From an uncultured Bacteroidales bacterium (GTDB lineage: Bacteria; Bacteroidota; Bacteroidia; Bacteroidales; Paludibacteraceae): a DNA stretch of 64,000 bases. A model generated the notes under the pieces. The model did not search any database. It saw only the letters and a program-made list of their open reading frames with translations, and had not been told where the DNA came from. The position numbers and the translations under genes are program-made. Positions 7,629 through 15,216 of this stretch are shown here, one piece after another (position 1 is the first letter of the stretch; each line of letters begins with the position of its first letter). The stretch is from NCBI GenBank assembly GCA_949282265.1, contig CASDOZ010000007.1:1-64000 (forward strand), read 5' to 3'.

Positions 7629-8033
7629 ATGAGAAAAACATTGTGCCTTTTTGCTATTTTATGTATTTGCCTGTCATGTAAAAATGATATGTCGAGCAGT
7701 TCTCTTGTGGAAACAACTCACCACTATTTAGAAGTGGTCAACAATACATCGTATGATTTAGTTGTAAGAATCAACAATTATTGGTTGCAATCGACTTTTG
7801 GTGAACTTTATCTTCCACCTCGAAGTACTAGAGACATGTATATTAATAATTATGTAGACAAACCGGTTTTGGTGGAAACTTTATTGGGAAGTGTGGAAGA
7901 AGATTCGAATGGAGAATACACTATATATTATGATAAAACTAAATATCGCAAATGGGAAAATAAAGTTTTCTATTCAACAAAACAATATACGATGTTCGTG
8001 TATGAGGATAATGCTTCAATAACCAGCTACTAA
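7629..8033 (+). CDS. Small lipoprotein of unknown function
   Basis: 134 aa with a lipoprotein signal (short basic start, hydrophobic stretch, lipobox ICLSC with Cys17), so it should be acylated and exported. The rest is about 115 residues rich in Tyr, Asn and Asp with alternating hydrophobics (YLEVVNNTSYDLVVRINNYW), consistent with a beta-sandwich. I recognise no family. The gene is A+T-rich and stands alone between the candidate 6S RNA and recG, with no clear ribosome site. An imperfect hairpin at 8049-8093 may end its transcript. Confidence 0.75.
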   Translation: MRKTLCLFAILCICLSCKNDMSSSSLVETTHHYLEVVNNTSYDLVVRINNYWLQSTFGELYLPPRSTRDMYINNYVDKPVLVETLLGSVEEDSNGEYTIYYDKTKYRKWENKVFYSTKQYTMFVYEDNASITSY

Positions 8034-8048
8034 AAATTATTTCTATCT

Positions 8049-8093
8049 AAACTGTCCAATAAGAAAGCTAAAATGCCTCTTATCGGGCAGTTT
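8049..8093 (+). terminator. Imperfect hairpin, possible terminator
   Basis: AAACTGTCC plus AATAAGA pair with TCTTAT and GGGCAGTTT, giving about 14 pairs with one bulge around a 13-nt loop. It lies 15 nt beyond the lipoprotein stop. The following T-tract is poor, so termination may be partial; the structure could equally sit in the recG leader. Confidence 0.35.
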
Positions 8094-8180
8094 GGTCTTA
8101 TTGCTTCTGCTTTTGTTTCTGTGTTGCGGCTCTGCCGTTTTTTTTATAACTTGCGCGCTTGCAAACAAAGGGAACGAAAC

Positions 8181-10277
8181 GTGGAACTTGCCTATCAAAA
8201 CGTCATGTATTTGCCGGGGGTCGGGCCGAAGCGCGCCGAACTGCTGAAGACGGAAATGAAAATCTATTCCGCGGAAGATTTGTTGCATTTCTACCCTTAC
8301 AAACACATTGACCGCACGCGCTTTTACCGTATCCGTGAAATAAGCGATGACCAGACTTATGTGCAAATCAAAGGGCAGATTATGAGTTTCAGTAAACAAG
8401 GCGAGGGACGCAACGCACGGCTGACGGCCATTTTCAGCGATGGCGAGCAAACCATCGAACTCGTCTGGTTCAAAGGCGCAAAATTCATTCAAGACAAACT
8501 CAGAACAGGTGTTACATACGTTTTGTTCGGCAAGCCGAGCGTTTTCAACCATGAATATAATTTTGTCCATCCGGAACTGGAAACGCTCGCCGAGTACACC
8601 AAAGGGCAAACACTCGGTCTGGAGCCCTACTACAACACGACCGAGAAAATGAAAGCTGCGTTTCTCAACTCCAAGGCAATCCGGAAAATCATGTATGGTT
8701 TGATGCCGCAGGTGGCCGCCGGATTGCCGGAAACCTTGCCGGCATCGCTGTTGCAGCGCTTCGGGCTGATGAACCTGACGCAAACCATGCAGCAAATTCA
8801 TTTTCCGAAAAACATAGAATCGCTCAAGCGCGCGCGTCAACGGCTCAAATTCGAGGAACTTTTTTACATTCAATTGCAGATACTCCGCCAGACCAAATGG
8901 CGCGAGCAAAACATAAAAGGTTACTCCATGCCCGTTGTGGGCGAACACTTCAACCGGTTCTACAAAGAATACCTGCCGTTCCCATTGACCAACGCCCAAA
9001 AACGGGTAATCAAGGAAATCCGGCTGGACATGATGGCTGGCAAACAAATGAACCGGTTGTTGCAAGGCGATGTGGGTAGTGGGAAAACGCTGGTGGCGTT
9101 GATGTGTGCGCTGATTGCGACAGACAATCATTTCCAGACCTGCATCATGGCACCGACCGAAATTCTGGCCAACCAGCATTTCCAGTCGCTCAGCGCCATG
9201 CTTGGCGACATGGATGTGCGCATCGACCTGCTGACCGGCTCCACGCCCGCAAAAAAACGCGCGACCTTGCACGAAGACCTCCGTAGCGGGAAACTTGATA
9301 TCCTGATAGGGACACACGCCCTGCTGGAAGATGTCGTCGTATTTCATAATCTGGGTTTGGTGATTATTGACGAACAACATCGTTTCGGCGTGGCGCAGCG
9401 CGCCAAACTCTGGGGAAAGAACAACCGGCCGCCACACGTGCTGGTCATGACAGCGACACCGATACCGCGCACACTGGCCATGACCATTTACGGCGATTTG
9501 AACGTTTCGGTCATTGACGAGCTGCCGCCCGGACGCAAACCGATTGAGACATACCATTATTTCAACACGAAGCGACAGACTGTCAATACTTTCCTGTACA
9601 AGCAAATCATGGCAGGAAGGCAGGCTTATATTGTCTATCCGCTTATTCAGGAATCTGAAAAAAGCGATTTGGCCAACTTGGAAGCTGGTTGTGAGTATAT
9701 GCGTGAAACTTTCCCGCAGTTCAAAATCAGCATGGTGCATGGCAAGCTCAAACCGGCCGAAAAAGAATTGCAGATGCAGCGTTTTGCCACGGGGCAGACG
9801 CAAATCATGGTCGCCACGACTGTTATAGAAGTGGGTGTGAACGTACCGAACGCGACTATCATGGTCATAGAAAATGCCGAGCGGTTCGGTTTGTCGCAAT
9901 TGCATCAACTGCGGGGACGTGTCGGGCGCGGGGCGGAGCAGAGTTTCTGCATTCTGCTGACCGGTGTCAAACTCAGCTCGGATACACGCCAGCGCATGGA
10001 CATTATGGTCCGGACAAACAATGGTTTTGAAATTTCGGAAGCTGATTTGAAATTGCGTGGCCCGGGTGATTTGGAAGGGACGGCGCAAAGCGGGTTGCCG
10101 TTTGAACTGAAAGTGGCCAATCTGGCCACGGACGGACGTATGCTTGAAATCGCGCGTCGCACGGCTATTGAAATTCTGGATGATGATCCGAATTTGGAGA
10201 AACCTGAAAATGAAATTTTTGTCCGCCAGTTGGAGAAGTTGAACAAACAGGCGGTGAATTGGGGAGTTATCAGTTAA
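8181..10277 (+). CDS. recG: ATP-dependent DNA helicase RecG
   Basis: Remodels stalled forks and Holliday junctions. The 698-aa protein has the N-terminal wedge/OB region (MYLPGVGPKRAELL, then FYPYKHIDRTRFY), Walker A GDVGSGKT, the DEQH box in IIDEQHRFG, and the C-terminal motifs ATTVIEVGVNVPNAT and QLRGRVGR. Size is as usual for RecG. I chose GTG 8181 because family members begin within ten residues of the LPGVGP motif and AAAGGGAA lies just upstream. An ATG at 8073 in frame would add 36 residues unlike any RecG N-terminus. It converges with the 10353-10880 gene. Confidence 0.93.
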   Translation: MELAYQNVMYLPGVGPKRAELLKTEMKIYSAEDLLHFYPYKHIDRTRFYRIREISDDQTYVQIKGQIMSFSKQGEGRNARLTAIFSDGEQTIELVWFKGAKFIQDKLRTGVTYVLFGKPSVFNHEYNFVHPELETLAEYTKGQTLGLEPYYNTTEKMKAAFLNSKAIRKIMYGLMPQVAAGLPETLPASLLQRFGLMNLTQTMQQIHFPKNIESLKRARQRLKFEELFYIQLQILRQTKWREQNIKGYSMPVVGEHFNRFYKEYLPFPLTNAQKRVIKEIRLDMMAGKQMNRLLQGDVGSGKTLVALMCALIATDNHFQTCIMAPTEILANQHFQSLSAMLGDMDVRIDLLTGSTPAKKRATLHEDLRSGKLDILIGTHALLEDVVVFHNLGLVIIDEQHRFGVAQRAKLWGKNNRPPHVLVMTATPIPRTLAMTIYGDLNVSVIDELPPGRKPIETYHYFNTKRQTVNTFLYKQIMAGRQAYIVYPLIQESEKSDLANLEAGCEYMRETFPQFKISMVHGKLKPAEKELQMQRFATGQTQIMVATTVIEVGVNVPNATIMVIENAERFGLSQLHQLRGRVGRGAEQSFCILLTGVKLSSDTRQRMDIMVRTNNGFEISEADLKLRGPGDLEGTAQSGLPFELKVANLATDGRMLEIARRTAIEILDDDPNLEKPENEIFVRQLEKLNKQAVNWGVIS

Positions 10278-10309
10278 AAAAAAACGGGCGGCAAATTATT
10301 TGCCACCCG
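10276..10309 (-). terminator. Intrinsic terminator for the leftward 10353-10880 gene
   Basis: On the minus strand CGGGTGGCAAA and TTTGCCGCCCG pair (one T-G) around a 3-nt loop, followed by nine T. The T-tract overlaps the recG stop codon. It has no T-tract on the plus strand and so acts leftward. Confidence 0.85.
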
Positions 10310-10352
10310 AATCCAAAACATTAAACACTCTCTTTTTACTAACTAATTTTGC

Positions 10353-10880
10353 CTATTTGGGAGTATTGGTGCACTCCTGTCTTGACCATGGGCAATTTTC
10401 GTGCCGTAATGGATGTTCTGGTGCTTTCTTTTTACGTATCTGTTGAAGTTTTTGCATGTTTTCAGAACCTATGATTTTTTCCATTTCAGCATTGTATCTT
10501 TCCATTTCAGCTTGCCATGCTTCGTGTTGTTTGGTGCGTTGTTCCGCCATTGCCGTTCTGTGCTCATCCTTGGCGTTCTCTTCTTTGGTAAACAACTCAA
10601 CGAGTTTTTGTTTTACGTCGTCGCTTAATTCCAGTTCTGCGGCCAGACGATCGGCGCGCATCATGGCGCGTGTTTCCGGCGAATATATTTCAGCAGGGCG
10701 TTCGGCGCATCTGCCTGGACCGGCTTGGTTTCTTTCGGACGGGCATATCTGCGGGCATTCCTGCGGACAAGGTTCTCCTGCCGGTTTTGGACAAGGACGA
10801 TTTGGACGTTGTGCTGTAACACTCACTGCAACAAGGCTCAAGCAAAGCATTGCTGTCATCATTACACGATTTTTCTTCAT
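10353..10880 (-). CDS. Secreted CpxP/Spy-like protein with Cys-Pro-rich N-terminus
   Basis: 175 aa. A signal peptide (residues 1-23, ending VTA before Gln) sends it to the periplasm. Residues 24-60 are Pro- and Cys-rich (Cys30, 38, 42, 46, 58), and two more Cys lie near the C-terminus (163, 170). Residues 70-150 are highly charged helix with the RADRLAAELELSDDVKQK pattern of CpxP/Spy/LTXXQ periplasmic sensors and chaperones. The spaced cysteines suggest metal binding or disulfides, an inference. ATG 10880 is chosen because it begins the signal peptide. It ends at a strong terminator and looks monocistronic. Confidence 0.75.
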   Translation of the reverse strand: MKKNRVMMTAMLCLSLVAVSVTAQRPNRPCPKPAGEPCPQECPQICPSERNQAGPGRCAERPAEIYSPETRAMMRADRLAAELELSDDVKQKLVELFTKEENAKDEHRTAMAEQRTKQHEAWQAEMERYNAEMEKIIGSENMQKLQQIRKKKAPEHPLRHENCPWSRQECTNTPK

Positions 10881-11029
10881 ACTGTTTTCTTTTTTAGGTT
10901 TATACAAATGTTTGTCAATACATATTTTTTATTTACGACATTATTCAGACGATCCGGCCAGGCATTCGTTTAATTCCGGTTTTTTGTTTTTGCGTTTTTT
11001 ATGCAACGGATCCGGATACAAATTGTTTT

Positions 11030-12190
11030 TTAACGTGAACTGCCTGATGAACGTGAACTGTTCCGTGAACTTGTGCGTCCCGATGAACTGGAAGAACGTG
11101 TGGCGGAGCTGCTTCGCGTGGATGTCCCGGAACTTCTGCGTACACTTGTTGAGCTTGTGCGGGTCGCGTTCTGGCTTGATGATGAAACCCTGCTTGGCCT
11201 TGTGGAAGCCCCGGAGCGTGTCGTTGAAGACTGCCGGCTGCTTGTGGTTGCGGCTGAATTGCGCGTATTACTGCTGCTTGTGCGGGCACTGCTGTTAGAT
11301 GTACGCGTTGTTGTGCCGGCCGATGTCCGTGTGCTCGTCGTTTTGCCTGCGGTAACGGCTGCGCTGCTGCGTCCGCTTGTCGTCGCGCTGTTTGCCGACG
11401 TCCTTGTGCTGACCGGTGTCCGCGTGCCGTTTCCTGACACCCGTTGTGCATCGACTACGCGTCGGTTGGTGGCACCGTTGTTGCGCACCGAGAACGAATT
11501 GTTAGGATAACGGACTGCATAGTCATTGTGTGAGATTGTCGCATGGACTCTGCCGTAATTATAACGAGGTTTGTCCGCATAATGGAATGACATGTGTGTG
11601 TAATGTGCGCGGCGATAACGATGCATGTGATACAAATATACATTCACATGGATGCATGGACGATAGTGGAAATAAACTGGATAATAATCCCAGTAATAAG
11701 GTGACACATAGCAGTGATAGACAGGGCGCCAGAAATAAGTATAAATTATAGGGGTTGTAACATAAACCGGTTCTATAATGTAGTCTGTTCCATAAATATA
11801 AGGGTCGCCGACAATTTGGACGCTTACGCTTTTGGATGTGGTTTCTTTGTCAACGATGATTGTTGCTACATCTTGGTACAGGTCTTTTGCTAAAACAGCT
11901 TGTACGACTACCACGTGCATGTTTCCTTCCATGGCTTCTACAACCCGTAAATAATCCACCTGCCCATCGCCATTCAAATCCAGGTTGGAAATCTGTGCAT
12001 CTGCACTATTAATGCGGGCTTCAAAATCTGCCAAGTCTTTTGCTTCGCCAAAGACATACGCGATGCCGTACAAATCCAAATTATTACTAATATCTTCATC
12101 GTCCACGGTAACAGTAACCGTCTTTTGTGCGAAACCCAATTGCGCCATCATTGATAATGCAATTGTCAATGTTGTGAAAATCGTTTTCAT
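11030..12190 (-). CDS. Secreted protein with EF-hand-like loop and Ser/Thr/Arg-rich tail
   Basis: 386 aa with a signal peptide (MKTIFTTLTIALSMMAQLGFA). The N-terminal domain, to about residue 130, holds LDLNGDGQVDYLRV, which looks like a calcium-loop or dockerin-type segment and recurs in Bacteroidetes proteins of unknown role. Residues 140-225 are Tyr/His-rich (YYWDYYPVYFHYRP). Residues 235-386 are almost only Ser, Thr, Arg, Gly and Ala (for example SSSSGRTSSRNSSRSSGSSR), a very basic disordered tail. No function can be assigned; surface or polyanion binding are guesses. It stands alone on the minus strand. Confidence 0.75.
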   Translation of the reverse strand: MKTIFTTLTIALSMMAQLGFAQKTVTVTVDDEDISNNLDLYGIAYVFGEAKDLADFEARINSADAQISNLDLNGDGQVDYLRVVEAMEGNMHVVVVQAVLAKDLYQDVATIIVDKETTSKSVSVQIVGDPYIYGTDYIIEPVYVTTPIIYTYFWRPVYHCYVSPYYWDYYPVYFHYRPCIHVNVYLYHMHRYRRAHYTHMSFHYADKPRYNYGRVHATISHNDYAVRYPNNSFSVRNNGATNRRVVDAQRVSGNGTRTPVSTRTSANSATTSGRSSAAVTAGKTTSTRTSAGTTTRTSNSSARTSSSNTRNSAATTSSRQSSTTRSGASTRPSRVSSSSQNATRTSSTSVRRSSGTSTRSSSATRSSSSSGRTSSRNSSRSSGSSR

Positions 12191-12297
12191 ATTACTTTCG
12201 GTTTTATGTAAGACATTAAGGTTAATAATTCAACACTAAGTTTCCAATTTTTATGCCAAATTAAACAAACATATTGCCGAAATAATGAAAACAGAAA

Positions 12298-12759
12298 CTA
12301 TTTGCCCTGTTTGTGTTGTAAATATTCACCATATATCCGGGCTGCTTCAGCTACTGTTTCTACGCATGGTCGTTTTTTTGCAATTGGCAGGGAACCTTTT
12401 TCTTGGCAGGGTGCAGGTTTTGTCAAACCGAGTAATTCAGCACAGATCAATGAGCCGTTGCGTTCTTTGAATGCGGCAGCCAAGTCTTGGACAATTTTGT
12501 AACAGGCGTTTTTGCCGGTTGTATCGTGTGGAGCTATGCTGCCTGCATCCAGACCTGCTAATAGAAACATGCCACATGCAGCTCCGCAAGTTTGCCGCAT
12601 ACGTCCTATACCTCCACCAAAACCGGCCGACATGCGCAAGGCTTGTTCTTCTGTGAAACCGTACATGTCCGCGTAGGCAGCAACGACGGCCTGCGCACAG
12701 TTATAACCATTCTTAAACAATTCAATCGCCTTGGCGATTCTTTCTTCCTGATTTATCAT
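12298..12759 (-). CDS. CGCAxxGCC-type redox protein (C_GCAxxG_C_C family)
   Basis: 153 aa, cytoplasmic. Family landmarks are present: NCAQAVV with Cys21, RQTCGAACG with Cys58 and Cys62, the later NACYKIV, ICAELLG and PCVETV cysteines, and FGGGIGRM. Members are small cysteine-rich proteins of anaerobes, thought to bind a redox centre; their reaction is unknown. ATG 12759 begins the conserved region. On the minus strand TATTTTTG (12806-12813) is a likely -7 element about 45 nt upstream. It is divergent from the TetR-led efflux operon, with about 280 nt between them. Confidence 0.85.
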   Translation of the reverse strand: MINQEERIAKAIELFKNGYNCAQAVVAAYADMYGFTEEQALRMSAGFGGGIGRMRQTCGAACGMFLLAGLDAGSIAPHDTTGKNACYKIVQDLAAAFKERNGSLICAELLGLTKPAPCQEKGSLPIAKKRPCVETVAEAARIYGEYLQHKQGK

Positions 12760-12886
12760 ATTAAAAACATATCCAAATTTCAAGGGATAAATATATGTGT
12801 TCTGGCAAAAATATGCGCGTTCATTACATTTTTTTATCAAATCAGGTATTGATGTATGAGAAGCATAATGTTTGGAGTATATGAAA

Positions 12887-12909
12887 GGTTAAAATTGAAA
12901 ACTTTAACC
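12887..12909. repeat. 7-bp inverted repeat in the tetR upstream region
   Basis: GGTTAAA and TTTAACC are separated by 9 nt in the intergenic region between the CGCAxxGCC gene and the tetR gene. It could be an operator for the adjacent TetR protein, but it lies about 70 nt upstream of the -33 box, so this is only a candidate. Confidence 0.3.
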
Positions 12910-12976
12910 CGATTGTTTATAATCCGAACCCCAAGTATAATAATTATTATTGTTCTGAAAAAAAGCGGGCTGACTA

Positions 12977-13006
12977 TTGCCGGTTAATAATTAATTTCTA
13001 TATTTG
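12977..13006 (+). promoter_or_regulatory. Promoter of the TetR-RND efflux operon
   Basis: TTG (12977-12979), a 19-nt spacer and TATATTTG (12999-13006) match the Bacteroidetes consensus about 30 nt before the tetR ATG. Confidence 0.7.
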
Positions 13007-13037
13007 CACCATAAAACGATTTTAGTGCAAAAATGTA

Positions 13038-13658
13038 ATGAACCGGATAAAAGAAACACGAAAGCAGATTCTGGCAACCGCAAAATTCCTGTTTCAGGAA
13101 TATGGTTTTGACAAGACATCATTGGATGAAATAGCCCGTGCGGCGCACAAAGCCAAACGTTCGTTGTACAATCATTTCGGCAGCAAGGAAGAAATTTATA
13201 CTGTCGTATTGGAGGAGGAATTGCGTAATATGCAAACGGCTTTGGAACACATATTCAACGATGAAAGTCTTATCCCTCCAAAACGTATCCATAATTACTT
13301 GATCTGGCGAATGGAAATGATGAATGAAGCCAAAACGATACAACAGTTGCTTAAAAACCGTGTCGCTGGTCATGACGAAGGCCGTTTCCCCCGAATCCAT
13401 CAGTTGTTTGAGCATTTTGATGCTTGGGAACGGAAACATTTTTTGGATTTGTCGTCGGATAAAGTCATTTGCGAAGTGTTTAATGGTTTTGATGCGGAGG
13501 CTTTCGTTGATATGTTGCAGATGGTTATTAAAAGTTTGGACATCACGTTTTTCGTGCAAGGTAAGTACACACAGTACAAGCCAACTTTTTCGTATATGAT
13601 AGACCGTATCATACAATTAAGTTTTGTGAACATTACACCTCAGACAGTTGGTATTTAA
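13038..13658 (+). CDS. TetR/AcrR family transcriptional regulator
   Basis: 206-aa DNA-binding repressor. The N-terminal helix-turn-helix (about residues 8-55) has the family pattern KQILATAKFLFQEYGFDKTS ... EIARAAHKAKRSLYNHFGSKEEIY. The C-terminal 145 residues are a helical ligand-binding domain. It is the first gene of a unit with a lipoprotein and a complete RND efflux system, so it most likely controls that system in response to a pump substrate; this is the usual arrangement and is inference here. Confidence 0.9.
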   Translation: MNRIKETRKQILATAKFLFQEYGFDKTSLDEIARAAHKAKRSLYNHFGSKEEIYTVVLEEELRNMQTALEHIFNDESLIPPKRIHNYLIWRMEMMNEAKTIQQLLKNRVAGHDEGRFPRIHQLFEHFDAWERKHFLDLSSDKVICEVFNGFDAEAFVDMLQMVIKSLDITFFVQGKYTQYKPTFSYMIDRIIQLSFVNITPQTVGI

Positions 13659-13685
13659 GGTATAATAATTGAATAGATATAGAAT

Positions 13686-14168
13686 ATGAAAAAAGTGAGC
13701 CTAATTACAATTATTTTTCTTTCAACCCTTGCAGGTTGCAAAAGCGATGCGGATATATTCAAAGGGGATTATAGTTACAAGACATCGGGTACTGTATATA
13801 TTGAATATGCCAATTCCCGGATGACGTATAATCTGGATAATCAGATCGGACATTTGCGTATTGTCGAATTAAGTGGTTCTGACAGTGTCTTGCTTATCAA
13901 GAATCCATTGAAAGGGGAAGTGGAGACCATGCGTGCGAAAGTTGCGGGCGATTCGATTTACATTGCTCCTTATAAGAAACAACTTTCTTTTTTTCTGACA
14001 GATAGCATTAATGGGAACTATGATATTACAGTCAGTGGGCGTGGTGTCATGTATGATAAAAATACGATCGTGTTGAATGAAAACTATTATGGTATTGGTA
14101 TATACGATACGACCCGTATTCAAATATATAGTGAAAATATTACTACATTCGCTCAACGTAATGAATAA
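13686..14168 (+). CDS. Small lipoprotein in the efflux operon
   Basis: 160 aa with a lipoprotein signal peptide (MKKVSLITIIFLSTLAGC, Cys18). The mature part has regular beta-strand character (TVYIEYANSRMTYNL, YDITVSGRGVMYDKN) and no motif I know. It lies between tetR and the membrane fusion protein gene, overlapping the latter by 8 nt if that starts at 14161, so it is very likely co-expressed with the pump. It is A+T-rich like tetR. Its function is unknown. Confidence 0.75.
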   Translation: MKKVSLITIIFLSTLAGCKSDADIFKGDYSYKTSGTVYIEYANSRMTYNLDNQIGHLRIVELSGSDSVLLIKNPLKGEVETMRAKVAGDSIYIAPYKKQLSFFLTDSINGNYDITVSGRGVMYDKNTIVLNENYYGIGIYDTTRIQIYSENITTFAQRNE

Positions 14169-15216
14169 ACATTTGTTTATGAAAGGAAAAGTTATAATAG
14201 GAATCCTTGGAGCCTGCATCTTGTCAATGGTTATTTCATCGTGTACAACGCATGCAGAACAATCTTCCAAAGACCAACAATCGCTTAAAGTACGTGTGTT
14301 GCGGATAGATAGTGCCAGTACTGGAATTATAAGGAATTATGTCGGCACTATTGAGGAAAACTCGTCCACAGCTCTGAGTTTCAGCACTGGGGGGTATGTT
14401 CAGCAGGTCAATGCATCGGAAGGGCAATTCGTCAAAAAAGGTGACTTGTTGGTCAGTTTGGATAAAAGCAACGCGCAAAGTACATACGGTGCAGCCAAAG
14501 CAACCTTGGAGCAGGCGCAAGATGGCTATCGCAGGTTGAAACAAGTGTATGACCAGGGTGGCATAGCCGAAGTCAAATGGATTGAAATGGAAACGAACCT
14601 GGCCAAAGCTCAGTCCATGGAAAGTATTGCACGGAAAAATCTGAATGATTGCGATATGTATGCGCCTTTCGACGGTTTCATCGGTACAAATTATGCACAA
14701 GCTGGCATGAATTTGCTTCCCATGCAGCCGACAATTATCTTATTGGACATAGGTGTCGTATATGCAAAATTCACTGTGCCTGAAAACGAAATATCTTTCG
14801 TCAAGATTGGGCAGGAGGGCGAAGTGTCGGTTTCAGCGGCAAATAACCAAACATATAAGGGGAAAATAGCTGAACGCGGGGTTGTCGCCGATGCCTTGTC
14901 GCATAGCTATACGGTCAAGATAAAATTGCAGAATCCACAAAAAACGCTTTTGCCGGGAATGGTATGCAAAGTTGGTTTGCATATCGACTCGGATATTTCC
15001 GGTGTCGTGATTCCCAACCACGCCGTGCAAACTGATATTGATGGGACTTATGTGTGGCTCGCGCAAAATGGGAAAGCGGTTCGCCGTCGCGTAGCCATCG
15101 GGGATTTTGCACCTGCCGGTGTTTATGTTACGGAAGGCTTGGCTGTAAACGACCAAGTCATTACGGAAGGATATTTGAAACTGAGTGAGGGAAGTAATAT
15201 TACCGTGACAGAATGA
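14161..15216 (+). CDS. RND efflux periplasmic adaptor (membrane fusion protein)
   Basis: 351 aa. Lipoprotein signal with Cys28 (SMVISSC); then the adaptor core: beta-barrel/lipoyl half (GTIEENSSTALSFSTGGYVQQVNASEGQFVKKGDLLVSLD is the lipoyl hairpin region, shown here split by the text), a helical hairpin about residues 105-160, the second lipoyl half (YAPFDGFIGTNYAQ) and a C-terminal membrane-proximal domain. It should link the inner-membrane pump to the TolC channel. The start at 14161 overlaps the lipoprotein gene; ATG 14179 would also give a good signal peptide. Its stop overlaps the pump start as ATGA. Confidence 0.88.
   Translation: MNKHLFMKGKVIIGILGACILSMVISSCTTHAEQSSKDQQSLKVRVLRIDSASTGIIRNYVGTIEENSSTALSFSTGGYVQQVNASEGQFVKKGDLLVSLDKSNAQSTYGAAKATLEQAQDGYRRLKQVYDQGGIAEVKWIEMETNLAKAQSMESIARKNLNDCDMYAPFDGFIGTNYAQAGMNLLPMQPTIILLDIGVVYAKFTVPENEISFVKIGQEGEVSVSAANNQTYKGKIAERGVVADALSHSYTVKIKLQNPQKTLLPGMVCKVGLHIDSDISGVVIPNHAVQTDIDGTYVWLAQNGKAVRRRVAIGDFAPAGVYVTEGLAVNDQVITEGYLKLSEGSNITVTE

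Noticed and set aside
8073-8180. An ATG at 8073 as the recG start
   Set aside because: The 36 added residues look unlike RecG N-termini and include a Cys/Arg-rich hydrophobic stretch; GTG 8181 fits the family length.
8043-10088. A very long open frame on the minus strand opposite recG (about 680 codons)
   Set aside because: It is a shadow of the recG codon pattern; its product is rich in His, Gln, Phe and Arg, has no family resemblance and has no promoter or ribosome site.
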